Origin: Rhodanobacteraceae bacterium
Lineage (GTDB): Bacteria > Pseudomonadota > Gammaproteobacteria > Xanthomonadales > SZUA-5
Direction: 5' to 3'
DNA: 64,000 bases
NCBI GenBank assembly: GCA_024234055.1
Contig: JACKOW010000006.1
Coordinates: 202,409 to 266,408 of the forward strand
In this document: piece after piece, positions 26,803-35,689 of the stretch
How positions within the stretch are numbered: the stretch's first letter is position 1
How the letters are laid out: each line of letters opens with the position of its first letter
Made by a program: the position numbers and the translations under genes
The notes under the pieces: model-generated
What the model was told of the DNA's origin: nothing
Seen by the model: the letters and a program-made list of their open reading frames with translations, nothing else
Database searches by the model: none

Positions 26803-26883
26803 ATCGGTGGTGCGTCGGATCTAGGGGGTGGAGATCGCGGCTGAAGCCACTCCCACAGCCTGTTTTTCGGCGCCTGTTACCGA

Positions 26884-28014
26884 CTACGCCGCGCCCCAGG
26901 CCAGCGCCTGGTCCAGATCGGCGATCAGATCCTCGGCGTGCTCCAGGCCGACCGACAGCCGCAGCAGCGTCTCCGGCGTCGGGCTGGTCGGACCCTCGAC
27001 GGATTGCCGATGTTCCACCAGGCTCTCGTAGCCGCCCAGGCTGGTGGCGTTGATGAACAGCCGCAAGCGACTGGCGACCTCGATCGCCCGAGCGCGCGTG
27101 CCGGCCACCTCGAAACTGAGCATGCCACCCGGGCCGCGCATCTCCGCCAGCACGGTCGCCCGTTGCGGATGGCTGTCGAGGCCGGGGTAGTGCACCGCGC
27201 CGACCCCTGCGTGACCCTGCAGGAACTGGGCGACCGCCTTGGCATTGCGCTGATGCCAGTCCAGCCGCGGCGCCAGTGTGCGCAGGCCGCGCAGCACCAG
27301 CCAGCTGGCGAAGGGGTTGGCCACGGCGCCGAGCAATTTGCGCGATTCGCGCACGGCGCTTGCCAGTTCATCATCGTTGGCAAAGATCAGGGCGCCACCG
27401 CCGACATCACTATGGCCGGCCAGATACTTGGTGGTCGAGTGCATGACCACATTGGCGCCCAGCGCCAGCGGCTGCAACAACAGTGGCGTGGCAAAGGTGG
27501 CATCGACCACCAGCACGGCACCGGCGGCGCGGGCGATATCGGCCAGTGCGGCCACCGAGCTCAGCTTCAGCAGCGGGTTGGAGGGTGTTTCCGCCCACAG
27601 ACAACGGGTATTGGGACGCAGCGATCTGCGGACCTGATCGGCATCGCTCATGTCGACCAGGGTCAGTTCCAGATTCCAGCGCGCAAACCAGGTCTGGGCC
27701 AGCTTGCGCACCGCGAAATAGGTGTCGTCAGCCATCAGCACATGGCTGCCCGGCGCCAGATTCTGCAGCAGCGCCGCTACGGCGGCCATGCCCGAGGCAA
27801 AGGCCAGCGCGCAGGCGCCGCCATCCAGCGCCGCCAGCGCGGTTTCCAGCCGATCCTGGGTGGGATTGGCATAGCGGCTGTAGAGAAAGCCGCTGGTCTC
27901 TCCGGCATCGGCCGGATGTTCGAAAGTGGTGGACAGATGGATCGGCGGCGCCACCGCGCCGGTTTCCCGATCGACTTCTGCTGCCGCATGCACGGCAATG
28001 GTTTCCAGGCGCAT
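26884..28014 (-). CDS. Cys/Met metabolism PLP-dependent enzyme (cystathionine gamma-synthase/lyase type)
   Basis: This 376-residue fold-type I PLP enzyme has PPIHLSTTFEHP, YSRYANPTQDRLETALAALD, FASGMAAVAALLQ (phosphate loop), the aldimine Asp in VVDATFATPLLLQPL, the PLP Lys in HSTTKYLAGHSDVGGG and SLGGYESLVEHR near the C-terminus. These are shared by cystathionine gamma-synthase, cystathionine beta- and gamma-lyase and O-acetylhomoserine sulfhydrylase, and the sequence alone does not separate them. The ATG at 28014 is chosen because conservation starts at LETIAVHA. It is divergent from bioD. Confidence 0.93.
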   Translation of the reverse strand: MRLETIAVHAAAEVDRETGAVAPPIHLSTTFEHPADAGETSGFLYSRYANPTQDRLETALAALDGGACALAFASGMAAVAALLQNLAPGSHVLMADDTYFAVRKLAQTWFARWNLELTLVDMSDADQVRRSLRPNTRCLWAETPSNPLLKLSSVAALADIARAAGAVLVVDATFATPLLLQPLALGANVVMHSTTKYLAGHSDVGGGALIFANDDELASAVRESRKLLGAVANPFASWLVLRGLRTLAPRLDWHQRNAKAVAQFLQGHAGVGAVHYPGLDSHPQRATVLAEMRGPGGMLSFEVAGTRARAIEVASRLRLFINATSLGGYESLVEHRQSVEGPTSPTPETLLRLSVGLEHAEDLIADLDQALAWGAA

Positions 28015-28168
28015 CTTCGACTCCGGCGTGCGGCAATCTGCGGACGATAGCGCCTCGGCTATGCTCGCCGACATCCGCCAGCCGTCGAGACTGACCCTAT
28101 TCCTCCCTCATGTGCCTGTCCCTGCACCCCACCAGCGCGCACGCCACCCCACCACTGAGCTTCCCAGC

Positions 28169-28882
28169 ATGAATCTGTTCGTGGTGGGCACCGATACCGG
28201 TATCGGCAAGACCTTCATCAGCGCTGGCCTGGTCCGTGCCCTGCGTATGCTGGGCCGCGATGCCGTGGCCCTCAAGCCCGTGGCCAGCGGCTTCGATCAG
28301 GGTCCCGCCGGGCGTCGCAATGAGGATATCGAGGCCTTGAGGGCGGCAGCCGATGGGGCGCTCAGCGCTTCCCAGATCAACGTCTACGGCTTCGATCAGC
28401 CGATCGCGCCGCATCGCGCCGCCGAGCTGGCGGGCGTCGAGATCGAGCTGGAGCCCATCTGCCAGAGCTTCTTTGCCGCCGTGCGCGCGCACCAGGATGT
28501 GCTGGTCGAGGGCGTGGGTGGTTTTGCGGTGCCGCTGTCCTCGCGGTGGATGTTGTCTGATCTGGTCCGGGCGCTGGATCTGCCGGTCTTGCTGGTCGTG
28601 GGCCTGAGGCTGGGCTGCATCAATCACGCACTGCTCAGCGCCCAGGCCGTCGTGGCGGCTGGCTTGAGCCTGACCGGCTGGGTCGCCAATGCGCTCGACA
28701 CCGGCATGGAGCAGCAAGAGGCCAGTGTCGATGCCATCGCACAACGTCTGGCCGCACCCCGGTTGGGAACCATCAGTCGCAACGCCCCCGAGCAGGAATT
28801 TCTTCGACTGGCCCAGTCACTGCTCCGGGCCAAAGACACCGCGAAGCGGGCGGATCCGACGCCGCAACACCGGGAACCCTGA
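28169..28882 (+). CDS. bioD: Dethiobiotin synthetase
   Basis: This 237-residue ATP-dependent carboxylase closes the ureido ring of dethiobiotin, the step before biotin synthase. The P-loop is at the very N-terminus (FVVGTDTGIGKTFISAGLVR), followed by the substrate motif ALKPVASG, NVYGFDQPIAPHRAAELAG and the acidic VLVEGVGGFAVPLS. The ATG at 28169 places the P-loop at residue 8 as in other BioD proteins. bioH, also needed for biotin, is at 17.5 kb. Confidence 0.95.
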   Translation: MNLFVVGTDTGIGKTFISAGLVRALRMLGRDAVALKPVASGFDQGPAGRRNEDIEALRAAADGALSASQINVYGFDQPIAPHRAAELAGVEIELEPICQSFFAAVRAHQDVLVEGVGGFAVPLSSRWMLSDLVRALDLPVLLVVGLRLGCINHALLSAQAVVAAGLSLTGWVANALDTGMEQQEASVDAIAQRLAAPRLGTISRNAPEQEFLRLAQSLLRAKDTAKRADPTPQHREP

Positions 28883-28926
28883 GCACCCCAGCGCGTCGAA
28901 GTCCGACTCTGTGCGAGCATCCACGA

Positions 28927-30138
28927 ATGAATCCGATCGAAATCACGAGTTTGACGCTGGCCCCCGAGTCGCCCGAGGCCGGGCAGCCGCTGGTCATCGA
29001 AGTTCGCTGCCGGGTCGACGCGCGCATCCTGTTCGAGCTGGATCTGGCACTGGAGATCTACGATGGCGAGGGTCAACGGGTCTGGTTCCGGGCTGCACAC
29101 CAGGATGGAGCCGGCGCCAACTGGCTGCCGCGAGGCGAATACCGCTGGCGCCTGACCGCACCCGAAGGCAGCCTGCCACTGACCAGCGGACGCCTGCTGG
29201 CGACCGTGTTGTTTCGAGATGGCCCACAGGCGCGACGCTCGAATTCCTACGCGCGCACCTTCGCCAACGCTGCCAGGGGTGCCGGTCTGGACCACGGCCG
29301 CTACACCCTGGATGGCGATCCCGACCCGTCGACACTGTCGTGGCGGCGTGGCCACAGCGACTGGTTCTTCCGCCATTTCGATCACGCAGCGCCCACCGCC
29401 GGCAGCTATCTGCTCAAGGATTCCGAACTGCTGCGTGGACGCATACTCGACGTCGGCTGTGGTGATGGCATCACCGATCTGGGTATCTACCTGCGCTATC
29501 AGCCCGAACGACTGGTGGGGATTGACCCCTTCGGCGGCTACGAGCGCCTGGCCGAGATTGCCGCGGCCGAACACATTCCGATGGAACCCTGGCCCGAGGG
29601 GCTCGAGTTCTTCAATGCCGACGCCAATCATCTGCCCTTTGAAGACGACAGTTTCGATGTGGTCATCAGCTGGGGCTCGGTGGAGCACATCGCCGGGGGA
29701 TACCTGCAGGCGCTGCGCGAGATCAAGCGCGTGCTGCGCCCCGATGGTCTGATGTTCATCCATCCCGGACTGTTCTATTCGAATCCGGGCAGTCATCTGG
29801 GTGAATTCTCCGACGAGCCCTTCTTCCACCTGAAGAAGCCCCGCGAGGAGCTGCGTGAATTCATCCTCAACACGCCGCCGCGGCGCATGGATCGGGCTGG
29901 ACACGTGGCCAGCAATGCCGAGTACTGGCAATGGTTCACCGAGCTCAATCCGATCACCGTGGCGGGTTTCGAACGTGAGCTGCGGGCGCTCGAGTTCGAG
30001 CCCTGGCGCGTGGCCATCCGCACCGAGGACCTGATCGAGTACACGCCGGAGCTGCTCGACTACCCGATGCAGGATCTGGCTACCGCAGAGTTGTATCTGA
30101 GCTGCTGGAACCGAAAGCGCCGGCGTCCGACACCGTAG
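28927..30138 (+). CDS. Class I SAM methyltransferase with N-terminal Wzt-like beta-sandwich
   Basis: This 403-residue protein has two parts. Residues 1-115 (IEVRCRVDARILFELDLALE, EYRWRLTAPEGSLPLTSGRL) are beta-rich and resemble the glycan-binding C-terminal domain of the O-antigen ABC transporter Wzt. From about 150 there is a Rossmann methyltransferase with motif I ILDVGCGDGITDLG, motif II/III NADANHLPFEDDSFDVVISW and VEHIAGGYLQALREIKRVLR. A sugar or glycan chain end is a reasonable substrate, but that is inference. The stop codon TAG is part of a REP GTAG head. It follows bioD by 44 bp without obvious functional link. Confidence 0.85.
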   Translation: MNPIEITSLTLAPESPEAGQPLVIEVRCRVDARILFELDLALEIYDGEGQRVWFRAAHQDGAGANWLPRGEYRWRLTAPEGSLPLTSGRLLATVLFRDGPQARRSNSYARTFANAARGAGLDHGRYTLDGDPDPSTLSWRRGHSDWFFRHFDHAAPTAGSYLLKDSELLRGRILDVGCGDGITDLGIYLRYQPERLVGIDPFGGYERLAEIAAAEHIPMEPWPEGLEFFNADANHLPFEDDSFDVVISWGSVEHIAGGYLQALREIKRVLRPDGLMFIHPGLFYSNPGSHLGEFSDEPFFHLKKPREELREFILNTPPRRMDRAGHVASNAEYWQWFTELNPITVAGFERELRALEFEPWRVAIRTEDLIEYTPELLDYPMQDLATAELYLSCWNRKRRRPTP

Positions 30139-30244
30139 CGCGGCGCTTGCTCCGCTGCCTCTGTTCGGCTTGGGCTTTGGTTTTTCCCGCCGCGCCGACA
30201 AGGCGCACATCCTGCCGAGCAAGCTCGAGCAAGCTCGGCACTGC
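30135..30244. repeat. SMAG-like REP pair after the methyltransferase gene
   Basis: GTAG at 30135-30138 opens a hairpin of the CGCGGCGCTTGCTCCGC type, and its TAG is the stop codon of the upstream gene. A second element at 30213-30240 has TGCCGAGC...GCTCGGCA followed by a degenerate CTGC. A near copy of this pair lies at 50184-50275. The rest of the gap to 30427 holds no recognisable feature. Confidence 0.75.
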
Positions 30245-30427
30245 AAAGGCCTCTTACACCGCTGTCTTGTGCTGTGGCAAAGCGCCAACCCGTTCTCAGT
30301 TTCTGAATGTCTCACCCGAAATCGGGGCAATTTTCGTCGATTGCATCGCACCGCGCGGCCTTTGGCTTGGGCAGTCTGCGTTTCAACAGGTACGAAACGA
30401 GTTGTCCATCACATCAGGAGCAGGGTC

Positions 30428-30763
30428 ATGTTGCCACGTATCGTCTTTATCGCTGCTGTTGCGCTGAGTGCCGCGTCCGCCAGCGCTGCGGACTATGCGC
30501 CGGGGTCGCAGATCACGTTGCAAGGCACGGTCAGCGGCCTCGAATCGTCGCGAACCTTCTGGCTGGATGTGGATGGCGACCGAATTCTGGTCTACGGCAC
30601 CAACGCTCAGCGAGCACGCATGTACCGCGGTTTGAAGGTGCGTGTCGAGGGTTCGATCAGTGACGACTACATCCGCCTCGCCGACATCGAAATGCAGGCA
30701 CGGCGTATTGAAGTGGTGCGTGCTGAGACCGGGACCACAGCCGCCGTTCTGCAGCAGCCCTGA
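30428..30763 (+). CDS. Small exported OB-fold-like protein
   Basis: This 111-residue protein has a signal peptide (MLPRIVFIAAVALSAASASA). The mature 90 residues form a beta-rich domain (GSQITLQGTVSGLESSRTFW, DGDRILVYGT, GLKVRVEGSISDDYIRLADI) like single OB-folds of the BOF/YgiW or NirD-like type. GGAG eight bases upstream supports the ATG at 30428 over longer open readings. Periplasmic, function unknown; no operon partner. Confidence 0.8.
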   Translation: MLPRIVFIAAVALSAASASAADYAPGSQITLQGTVSGLESSRTFWLDVDGDRILVYGTNAQRARMYRGLKVRVEGSISDDYIRLADIEMQARRIEVVRAETGTTAAVLQQP

Positions 30764-30840
30764 TCGCACGATTGCATCTTCGGGGGTGATCAGCACCGGC
30801 TTTGGGCGCAGAATAGGCGGTTACCCGGATTGGATTGGTG

Positions 30841-31623
30841 ATGCGCATGCGCAGCAAGGCTGAAATCGTCAACAACTGGTTGCCCCGCTACACCGGAACG
30901 GAGGTTGCCGATATCGGCGACCACGTTCTGCTGACCAACTTTCAGCACTACGTCGAAGTCTTCGCCCAGGCCGGTGGCGTCGAGGTCCGCGGGCGGGATC
31001 GGGCCATGCCCAATGCCAGTGTAGACGGCATCACCATGATCAATTTCGGCATGGGCAGTGCCAACGCCGCCACGATGATGGATCTGTTGAGCGCCGCCAA
31101 GCCACGAGCCGTGCTGTTTCTGGGCAAGTGCGGTGGACTCAAGAAGAAGAATCAATTGGGGGATCTGATTCTGCCGATCGCGGCTATTCGCGGTGAGGGC
31201 ACCTCCAACGACTATCTGTTGCCGGAAGTGCCGGCCTTGCCGGCTTTCCGCCTCCAGCGCGCGGTCTCGACCATGATCCGCGACCTCAATCACGACTACT
31301 GGACCGGTACCGTCTACACCACCAACCGACGCGTGTGGGAGCACGACGGCGAGTTCAAGGAATATCTGCGCAAGACCCGCTGCATGGCCATCGACATGGA
31401 AACCGCCACCATCTTCGCTGCAGGTTTTGCCAATGGCATACCCACCGGCGCTCTCCTGCTGGTGAGCGATCAGCCAATGGTGCCCGAGGGTGTGAAGACC
31501 GAGGCCTCGGATCGGAAGATCACGGCCAACTTCGTCAATACCCACATCGAGATCGGCATCGAGGCGCTGAAGCTGATACGCCGGGATGGCAAGAGCGTGA
31601 AGCACTTGCGATTTGACGAGTAG
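30841..31623 (+). CDS. AMP nucleosidase (short form)
   Basis: This 260-residue phosphorylase-superfamily enzyme is predicted to cleave AMP to adenine and ribose 5-phosphate. Motifs are VDGITMINFGMGSANAATMM, AVLFLGKCGGLKKKNQLGDL, the conserved IRGEGTSNDYLLPE, MAIDMETATIFAAGFANG and LLLVSDQPMVPEGVKTEAS. It lacks the long N-terminal domain of E. coli Amn and matches the shorter bacterial form. The start is taken at ATG 30841; GTG at 30838 and TTG at 30835 are in frame. Confidence 0.9.
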   Translation: MRMRSKAEIVNNWLPRYTGTEVADIGDHVLLTNFQHYVEVFAQAGGVEVRGRDRAMPNASVDGITMINFGMGSANAATMMDLLSAAKPRAVLFLGKCGGLKKKNQLGDLILPIAAIRGEGTSNDYLLPEVPALPAFRLQRAVSTMIRDLNHDYWTGTVYTTNRRVWEHDGEFKEYLRKTRCMAIDMETATIFAAGFANGIPTGALLLVSDQPMVPEGVKTEASDRKITANFVNTHIEIGIEALKLIRRDGKSVKHLRFDE

Positions 31624-31714
31624 TCATCCCGCCGACGCTGCTCTCGTGGGTCAGCGTCGTTCCCGCCGATTTGGCTCAGCGCAGCGCAAGCGGTTGTCAG
31701 GCCATCGTTCGGGC

Positions 31715-32050
31715 TTAGCCGTTGACCGAACTGGAACCCTGATAATTGAATCGGAACTGGATGACGCGCGCCGGCACGTCGCCCACGGCGGGCGCGACCG
31801 TACAGTCAAAGGTCTGCATTTCCTCGCCGCTGGTCCCCGGCTTGAGAATGACTTCGCCCTTGTACTCGAAGTTGCCCCCCGAGCCCTCGGACTTGCTCGC
31901 CGCCAGCTTGGCCTCGTCCAGTCGAAAGATCTGGCTGGACATGCGCTCCTGAGCTTCCTTGGCGCAAAGATTTGCCATGGGATCGTTGCCGCCACCGCAT
32001 GACGCCAGGCTTGCCAGCGTGACGATGACTCCCACCAACCTTGCTCGCAT
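31715..32050 (-). CDS. Small lipoprotein of unknown function
   Basis: This 111-residue protein has an N-terminal signal with lipobox LASC at residues 15-18 (LVGVIVTLASLASCGGGND). Asp at mature position +2 is absent (Gly), so outer-membrane sorting is expected. A second pair of cysteines (LCAKEAQERM and FDCTVAP) could form a disulfide. Beta-strand-rich C-terminus. No named family recognised. Single gene, convergent with the AMP nucleosidase. Confidence 0.8.
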   Translation of the reverse strand: MRARLVGVIVTLASLASCGGGNDPMANLCAKEAQERMSSQIFRLDEAKLAASKSEGSGGNFEYKGEVILKPGTSGEEMQTFDCTVAPAVGDVPARVIQFRFNYQGSSSVNG

Positions 32051-32171
32051 CGCGGAACCTCCCGTTCTTTCGATGACTTGGCTTCGCTAGTTCGCGTGAC
32101 TTCGCATTGAAGGGTGCACCGAGTTGCCAGTCAATGCAAGATTTCTGCTTGTCAAATTAGGACAACAGGGG

Positions 32172-33095
32172 TCAATAACGCGGTACCGAGGCGTCGACGC
32201 GCTGCGACCAGGCATCGATACCACCTTCGACGTTGTAGACCTGGGTGAAGCCGAGGCCACGAAAATGCTCGGCCGCTTGCCGCGAAGAGACACCGTGATG
32301 GCACAGAAAGGCGAGTGGCGTGTCCTTGGCCAGCGCACCGATCTCGGCGACGGCGGCGGCGTCGAGCACTCGCGCCGCGGGAAACGGCGCCAGCTGTCGG
32401 TCACGTTCCGGTCGGACATCCAGCACCGTGATCGTGCCTTGCTGAATCCGGGCCGACAGATCTTCGACGCTCAGCGGGCGCACGCCTGCGGGCGCCTGCG
32501 GCAGGCTGATCGTAAGCCCGCTGCCGCGAACGTCGTCCACCCAATCCACCCTCATGCCCTTGGCCTTCTGCGCGGTGGCCAGATCCATCAGCACTTCGAT
32601 GCCGCCCGATTCGGCGCGAATCTCGTGCCCCTGCGCCGGCTTCAGCATGAATGACGCCTGCCAGCGGCCATCAATCTGCAAATGCAGCGAGCTGCCCGGA
32701 TCTTCGGCCATGCCGTTGCGAATGGCCTCGGCGGCGGCCGCACTGATCTGGATCTGCGGGGCTGAGCGGTCGGGCTTGGGTTGGCCCAGCAGCTCGTGCA
32801 GTTCACCCGAGTTGTACATGCCGCCGATGATGTCGGATCCGCCGATCAGCTCACGATCAACATACAGCTGGGGAATGGTTGGCCAGTTGCCGTAATCCTT
32901 GATGCCCTGGCGGATCTCGTCGTCGGCCAGCACATCAACGCTAACGTAGTCCTCGAGCAGCGTATCGAGGATGCCGACCGCCGTGGCCGAAAAACCGCAG
33001 CGTGGCGATTGGCGGTTGCCTTTCATGAACAGCACCACACGGTGCTGGCCGAGCAGGTCTTCGATGCGCTGTCGAGTGGCGATGGACAAGGTCAT
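32172..33095 (-). CDS. CGFS monothiol glutaredoxin with A-type-like and rhodanese domains
   Basis: This 307-residue protein has three domains. Residues 1-105 are a Grx4-type monothiol glutaredoxin with CGFS in SPRCGFSATAV and the glutathione-site segments WPTIPQLYVDRELIGGSDI. Residues 112-200 resemble an IscA/HesB A-type carrier (ISAAAAEAIRNGMAEDPGSS) but contain none of its three cysteines. Residues 210-307 are a rhodanese with the active-site Cys in FLCHHGVSSRQ. Grx4 proteins carry [2Fe-2S] clusters, so roles in cluster delivery or persulfide handling are plausible. Similar fusions occur in other Lysobacterales. Confidence 0.9.
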   Translation of the reverse strand: MTLSIATRQRIEDLLGQHRVVLFMKGNRQSPRCGFSATAVGILDTLLEDYVSVDVLADDEIRQGIKDYGNWPTIPQLYVDRELIGGSDIIGGMYNSGELHELLGQPKPDRSAPQIQISAAAAEAIRNGMAEDPGSSLHLQIDGRWQASFMLKPAQGHEIRAESGGIEVLMDLATAQKAKGMRVDWVDDVRGSGLTISLPQAPAGVRPLSVEDLSARIQQGTITVLDVRPERDRQLAPFPAARVLDAAAVAEIGALAKDTPLAFLCHHGVSSRQAAEHFRGLGFTQVYNVEGGIDAWSQRVDASVPRY

Positions 33096-33194
33096 GGGCA
33101 GTCAAGATCCAGAAGCGATGACCATAGTTTAGCCCGCTCGATGTCAAGCCGGGTTGACGCAGTTGCGGCCAGCCTGGACGCAGTCCCGGACGGG

Positions 33195-34052
33195 TCAGTC
33201 CGCTGCCCGCAATCGTCGCGCCAGACCGGGTCGCAGCAGCTTCGCGGCGCGGGCATCGTTGCGCTTGGCCAGGGCGCGCCGTCGTGCCTGCACATGGGCA
33301 CGCAAGGCCAGCCGGGTGCGGTCGCGCAATCCCAGTTGCCCCAGCACCCTGGACACCAGCGCCAGATCGTTTTCGTCGCCCAGACTCTGGGCCAGGCGCT
33401 TGAGCGCAAGGCTTGGGGGCGCCAGCTGGCGCTGGTCCAGCAGCTGGCACTGCAACAGCAGGATCCGAACCCTGCCGCGCCAGTGGTGACGCGATGCGGC
33501 GGCATGGCGTCCTGCGTTTTCACGTCGACCGCGGCAGGCGCGGCGGAAGGCGCGCTTCAGGGCGCGGCGGACTTCGGCCTCGCTGAGGCCGTCCAGTGGC
33601 CAGCGCGCACAGTCATCGCGCAGCTCGCGCAGCCCTTGCAGCATGCGCTGCCAGGCAGCACCCTGCGGCGACCTCCGCATCCAGCGCCGTTCCAGCGCTT
33701 CGGTCAGCCGCGAGCGCGCCTGGGTCAGGGCGCTGCGCATGCTGCCAATACCGCGGCTCTTGCGCAGACGGTCCAGTGCCTCGATGCGCGAGGCCCCATC
33801 GCGTAGCGGACCCAGTGTCCGTCGCAGCGCGCGCAAACGGGCATCGATCTCGGCCAGCGTGCGCCTGCGCCAGGGATCGCCCAGGCGCAACCAGGCGCGG
33901 ACACGGCGTACACACTTGCGAGCCTCGTGCACGGCCTCGTCGCGGTCGCGGCCGGGATCAGAGAGCAGGTCCAGAGCTTGTTGCAGCTCGCGAGTGCAGG
34001 CCTGGCGCAGAAAAGCGCACAGCGAGCTCTGGTCCGGTTCGGCAGCGTCCAT
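33195..34052 (-). CDS. CHAD domain protein
   Basis: This 285-residue helical, Arg-rich protein has the CHAD histidine pattern in DEAVHEARKCVRRVRAWLRL and further basic helices (LRALRRTLGPLRDGASRIE). CHAD domains bind inorganic polyphosphate through conserved basic residues and often accompany polyphosphate kinases or CYTH proteins. No CYTH domain or ppk is near, so the role here is open. The ATG at 34052 follows the dusA stop by 10 bp, so the two genes are co-transcribed. Confidence 0.85.
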   Translation of the reverse strand: MDAAEPDQSSLCAFLRQACTRELQQALDLLSDPGRDRDEAVHEARKCVRRVRAWLRLGDPWRRRTLAEIDARLRALRRTLGPLRDGASRIEALDRLRKSRGIGSMRSALTQARSRLTEALERRWMRRSPQGAAWQRMLQGLRELRDDCARWPLDGLSEAEVRRALKRAFRRACRGRRENAGRHAAASRHHWRGRVRILLLQCQLLDQRQLAPPSLALKRLAQSLGDENDLALVSRVLGQLGLRDRTRLALRAHVQARRRALAKRNDARAAKLLRPGLARRLRAAD

Positions 34053-34062
34053 GGCGCCGGGC

Positions 34063-35049
34063 TCAGGCCGCTTGCCGTTCGACACAGGCCATTGCCTGAT
34101 CGAGCACGTCGATGCCAGTGCCAGGACGGGCCTCGGACAAGGTACGCCGGTAGGCGCGCGCACCAGGTGCGCCCTGATACAAGCCGAGCAAGTGGCGCGC
34201 GATATGCCGTACCTCGCCGCCAGCGGCCAGATGTGCCGCGATGTAGGGTCGCATGCGATCCAGAATCTGCGCTCGCGATGGCGCCGAGTTCGGCCGGGCA
34301 AACAGCGCCTGCTGCCATCCGCTGAGCAGATAGGGTTCGTGATAGGCCGCGCGGCCGATCATCACTCCATCCAGACTCAGCAGAGCGCCTTCGATGTCCG
34401 CGGACTCGCGCAGCCCCCCGTTCAGTACCACCGTCAGCTCCGGTCGATCGGCCTTCAGCCGCCGCACCCGGTCGTAGTCCAGCGGCGGTATCTCGCGGTT
34501 CTCCCGGGGCGACAGGCCGTTCAACCAGGCCTTGCGCGCGTGCACGATGAACACCGTGCAGCCGGCCGCGGCCACGGTGTCGATGAAGCGCCGGAAGAAG
34601 GCTTCATCGTCGTGTTCATCCACGCCCAACCGACATTTGACGGTCACCGGAACATGGCTCGGCACCACCGCACGCATCGCCGCCACGCCTTCTGCGACCA
34701 GTGCCGGTTCCAGCATCAGACAAGCGCCGAAGCGGCCCGATTGCACCCGATCCGACGGACAGCCGCAATTGAGGTTGATCTCGTCATAGCCGAACTCGAC
34801 GCCGATCCGCGCCGCCTGCGCCAGCAGCGCCGGATCCGATCCACCCAACTGCAAGGCCAGCGGATGCTCGCTGGCATCGAAACCCAACAGTCTGGAGCGA
34901 TCGCCATGGATGGCCGCCTGCGCCACCACCATCTCCGTATACAGCCGCGCATCCGGCGCCAGCAGCCGGTGGAAATAGCGGCAGTGGCGGTCGGTCCATT
35001 CCATCATGGGGGCAACGCACAGGCGCCAGGGAGAGAGTGCGGCAGTCAT
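34063..35049 (-). CDS. dusA: tRNA-dihydrouridine(20/20a) synthase
   Basis: This 328-residue FMN enzyme reduces uridine 20/20a in tRNA D-loops with NADPH. It begins with the FMN-binding segment CVAPMMEWTDRHCRYFHRLL, has the catalytic Cys region INLNCGCPSDRVQSGRFGAC, KCRLGVDEHDDEAFF and NREIPPLDYDRVRRLK, and ends with the helical RNA-binding domain (HIARHLLGLYQGAPGARAYR). These match DusA rather than DusB or DusC. The CHAD gene follows in the same transcript. Confidence 0.95.
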   Translation of the reverse strand: MTAALSPWRLCVAPMMEWTDRHCRYFHRLLAPDARLYTEMVVAQAAIHGDRSRLLGFDASEHPLALQLGGSDPALLAQAARIGVEFGYDEINLNCGCPSDRVQSGRFGACLMLEPALVAEGVAAMRAVVPSHVPVTVKCRLGVDEHDDEAFFRRFIDTVAAAGCTVFIVHARKAWLNGLSPRENREIPPLDYDRVRRLKADRPELTVVLNGGLRESADIEGALLSLDGVMIGRAAYHEPYLLSGWQQALFARPNSAPSRAQILDRMRPYIAAHLAAGGEVRHIARHLLGLYQGAPGARAYRRTLSEARPGTGIDVLDQAMACVERQAA

Positions 35050-35317
35050 GGCTCAAGTGTACTGCGCCGGCGGTAAAGCCAGTGCTCGGAAGTCGGCCTG
35101 CCGCGCATGGCGCGCCGCGGATGGGGACAATTCTGCACTTTCACTTCGGGCTTGCACCGGAACATACTCGGATCGTCGGTTGGTCTTCTCAGGGGAATGC
35201 AACCGGCAACCGCAAAGCGGGTGACCGGGTTTCCGGAGCCCGATGGCTGCAGTGCGCCGGATCGGGAGCTGCGGCGCCAGTCGATCGCCAATCCTTGCTC
35301 AGAGAGACGCGTCTGCC

Positions 35318-35689
35318 ATGAGAATGTTCTTGCTCCTGATGTCATTTTGCCTGCTTGCCCCGCACGCCGCGTACGCGCAGGCGCCTGGAGATTGGGTGCT
35401 GGGCAAGTGGAAAGGCGGCCCATACTGGTTCCCCGGCGTGGTCGAGAAGCGCGCCGGCGACAAGATCACCATCGTCTTCGACGATGGCACGCGCGACACA
35501 CTGCCGCGCAAGCTGGTGCGCAAGTACGACTGGCGTGCCGGCAGCAAGGTCGAGTGCCGCTGGTCCGGCGGTTCAGAGTGGTACGCCGCCAAGATCCAGA
35601 ACATCGAAAAGGACGGTTCCACCCTCAACGTGTTGTACGAAGACGGGGTTCGCGAAAAGACCAGCACAGGCGCTTGCCGATCGAGCTAG
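35318..35689 (+). CDS. Exported protein with two Tudor/agenet-like modules
   Basis: This 123-residue protein has a signal peptide (MFLLLMSFCLLAPHAAYA). The mature part holds two similar 40-residue SH3-like units: GDWVLGKWKGGPYWFPGVV with KITIVFDDGTRDTLP, and SKVECRWSGGSEWYAAKI with TLNVLYEDGVREK. The pattern (V/C-W-G...YxAxI...V.F.DG) is that of Tudor/agenet domains, which in eukaryotes bind methylated ligands; in bacteria the ligand is unknown. The stop TAG abuts a 245-bp element, whose TA target lies in the stop codon; the sequence beyond the element would also have read TAG, so the protein end is unchanged. Confidence 0.8.
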   Translation: MRMFLLLMSFCLLAPHAAYAQAPGDWVLGKWKGGPYWFPGVVEKRAGDKITIVFDDGTRDTLPRKLVRKYDWRAGSKVECRWSGGSEWYAAKIQNIEKDGSTLNVLYEDGVREKTSTGACRSS

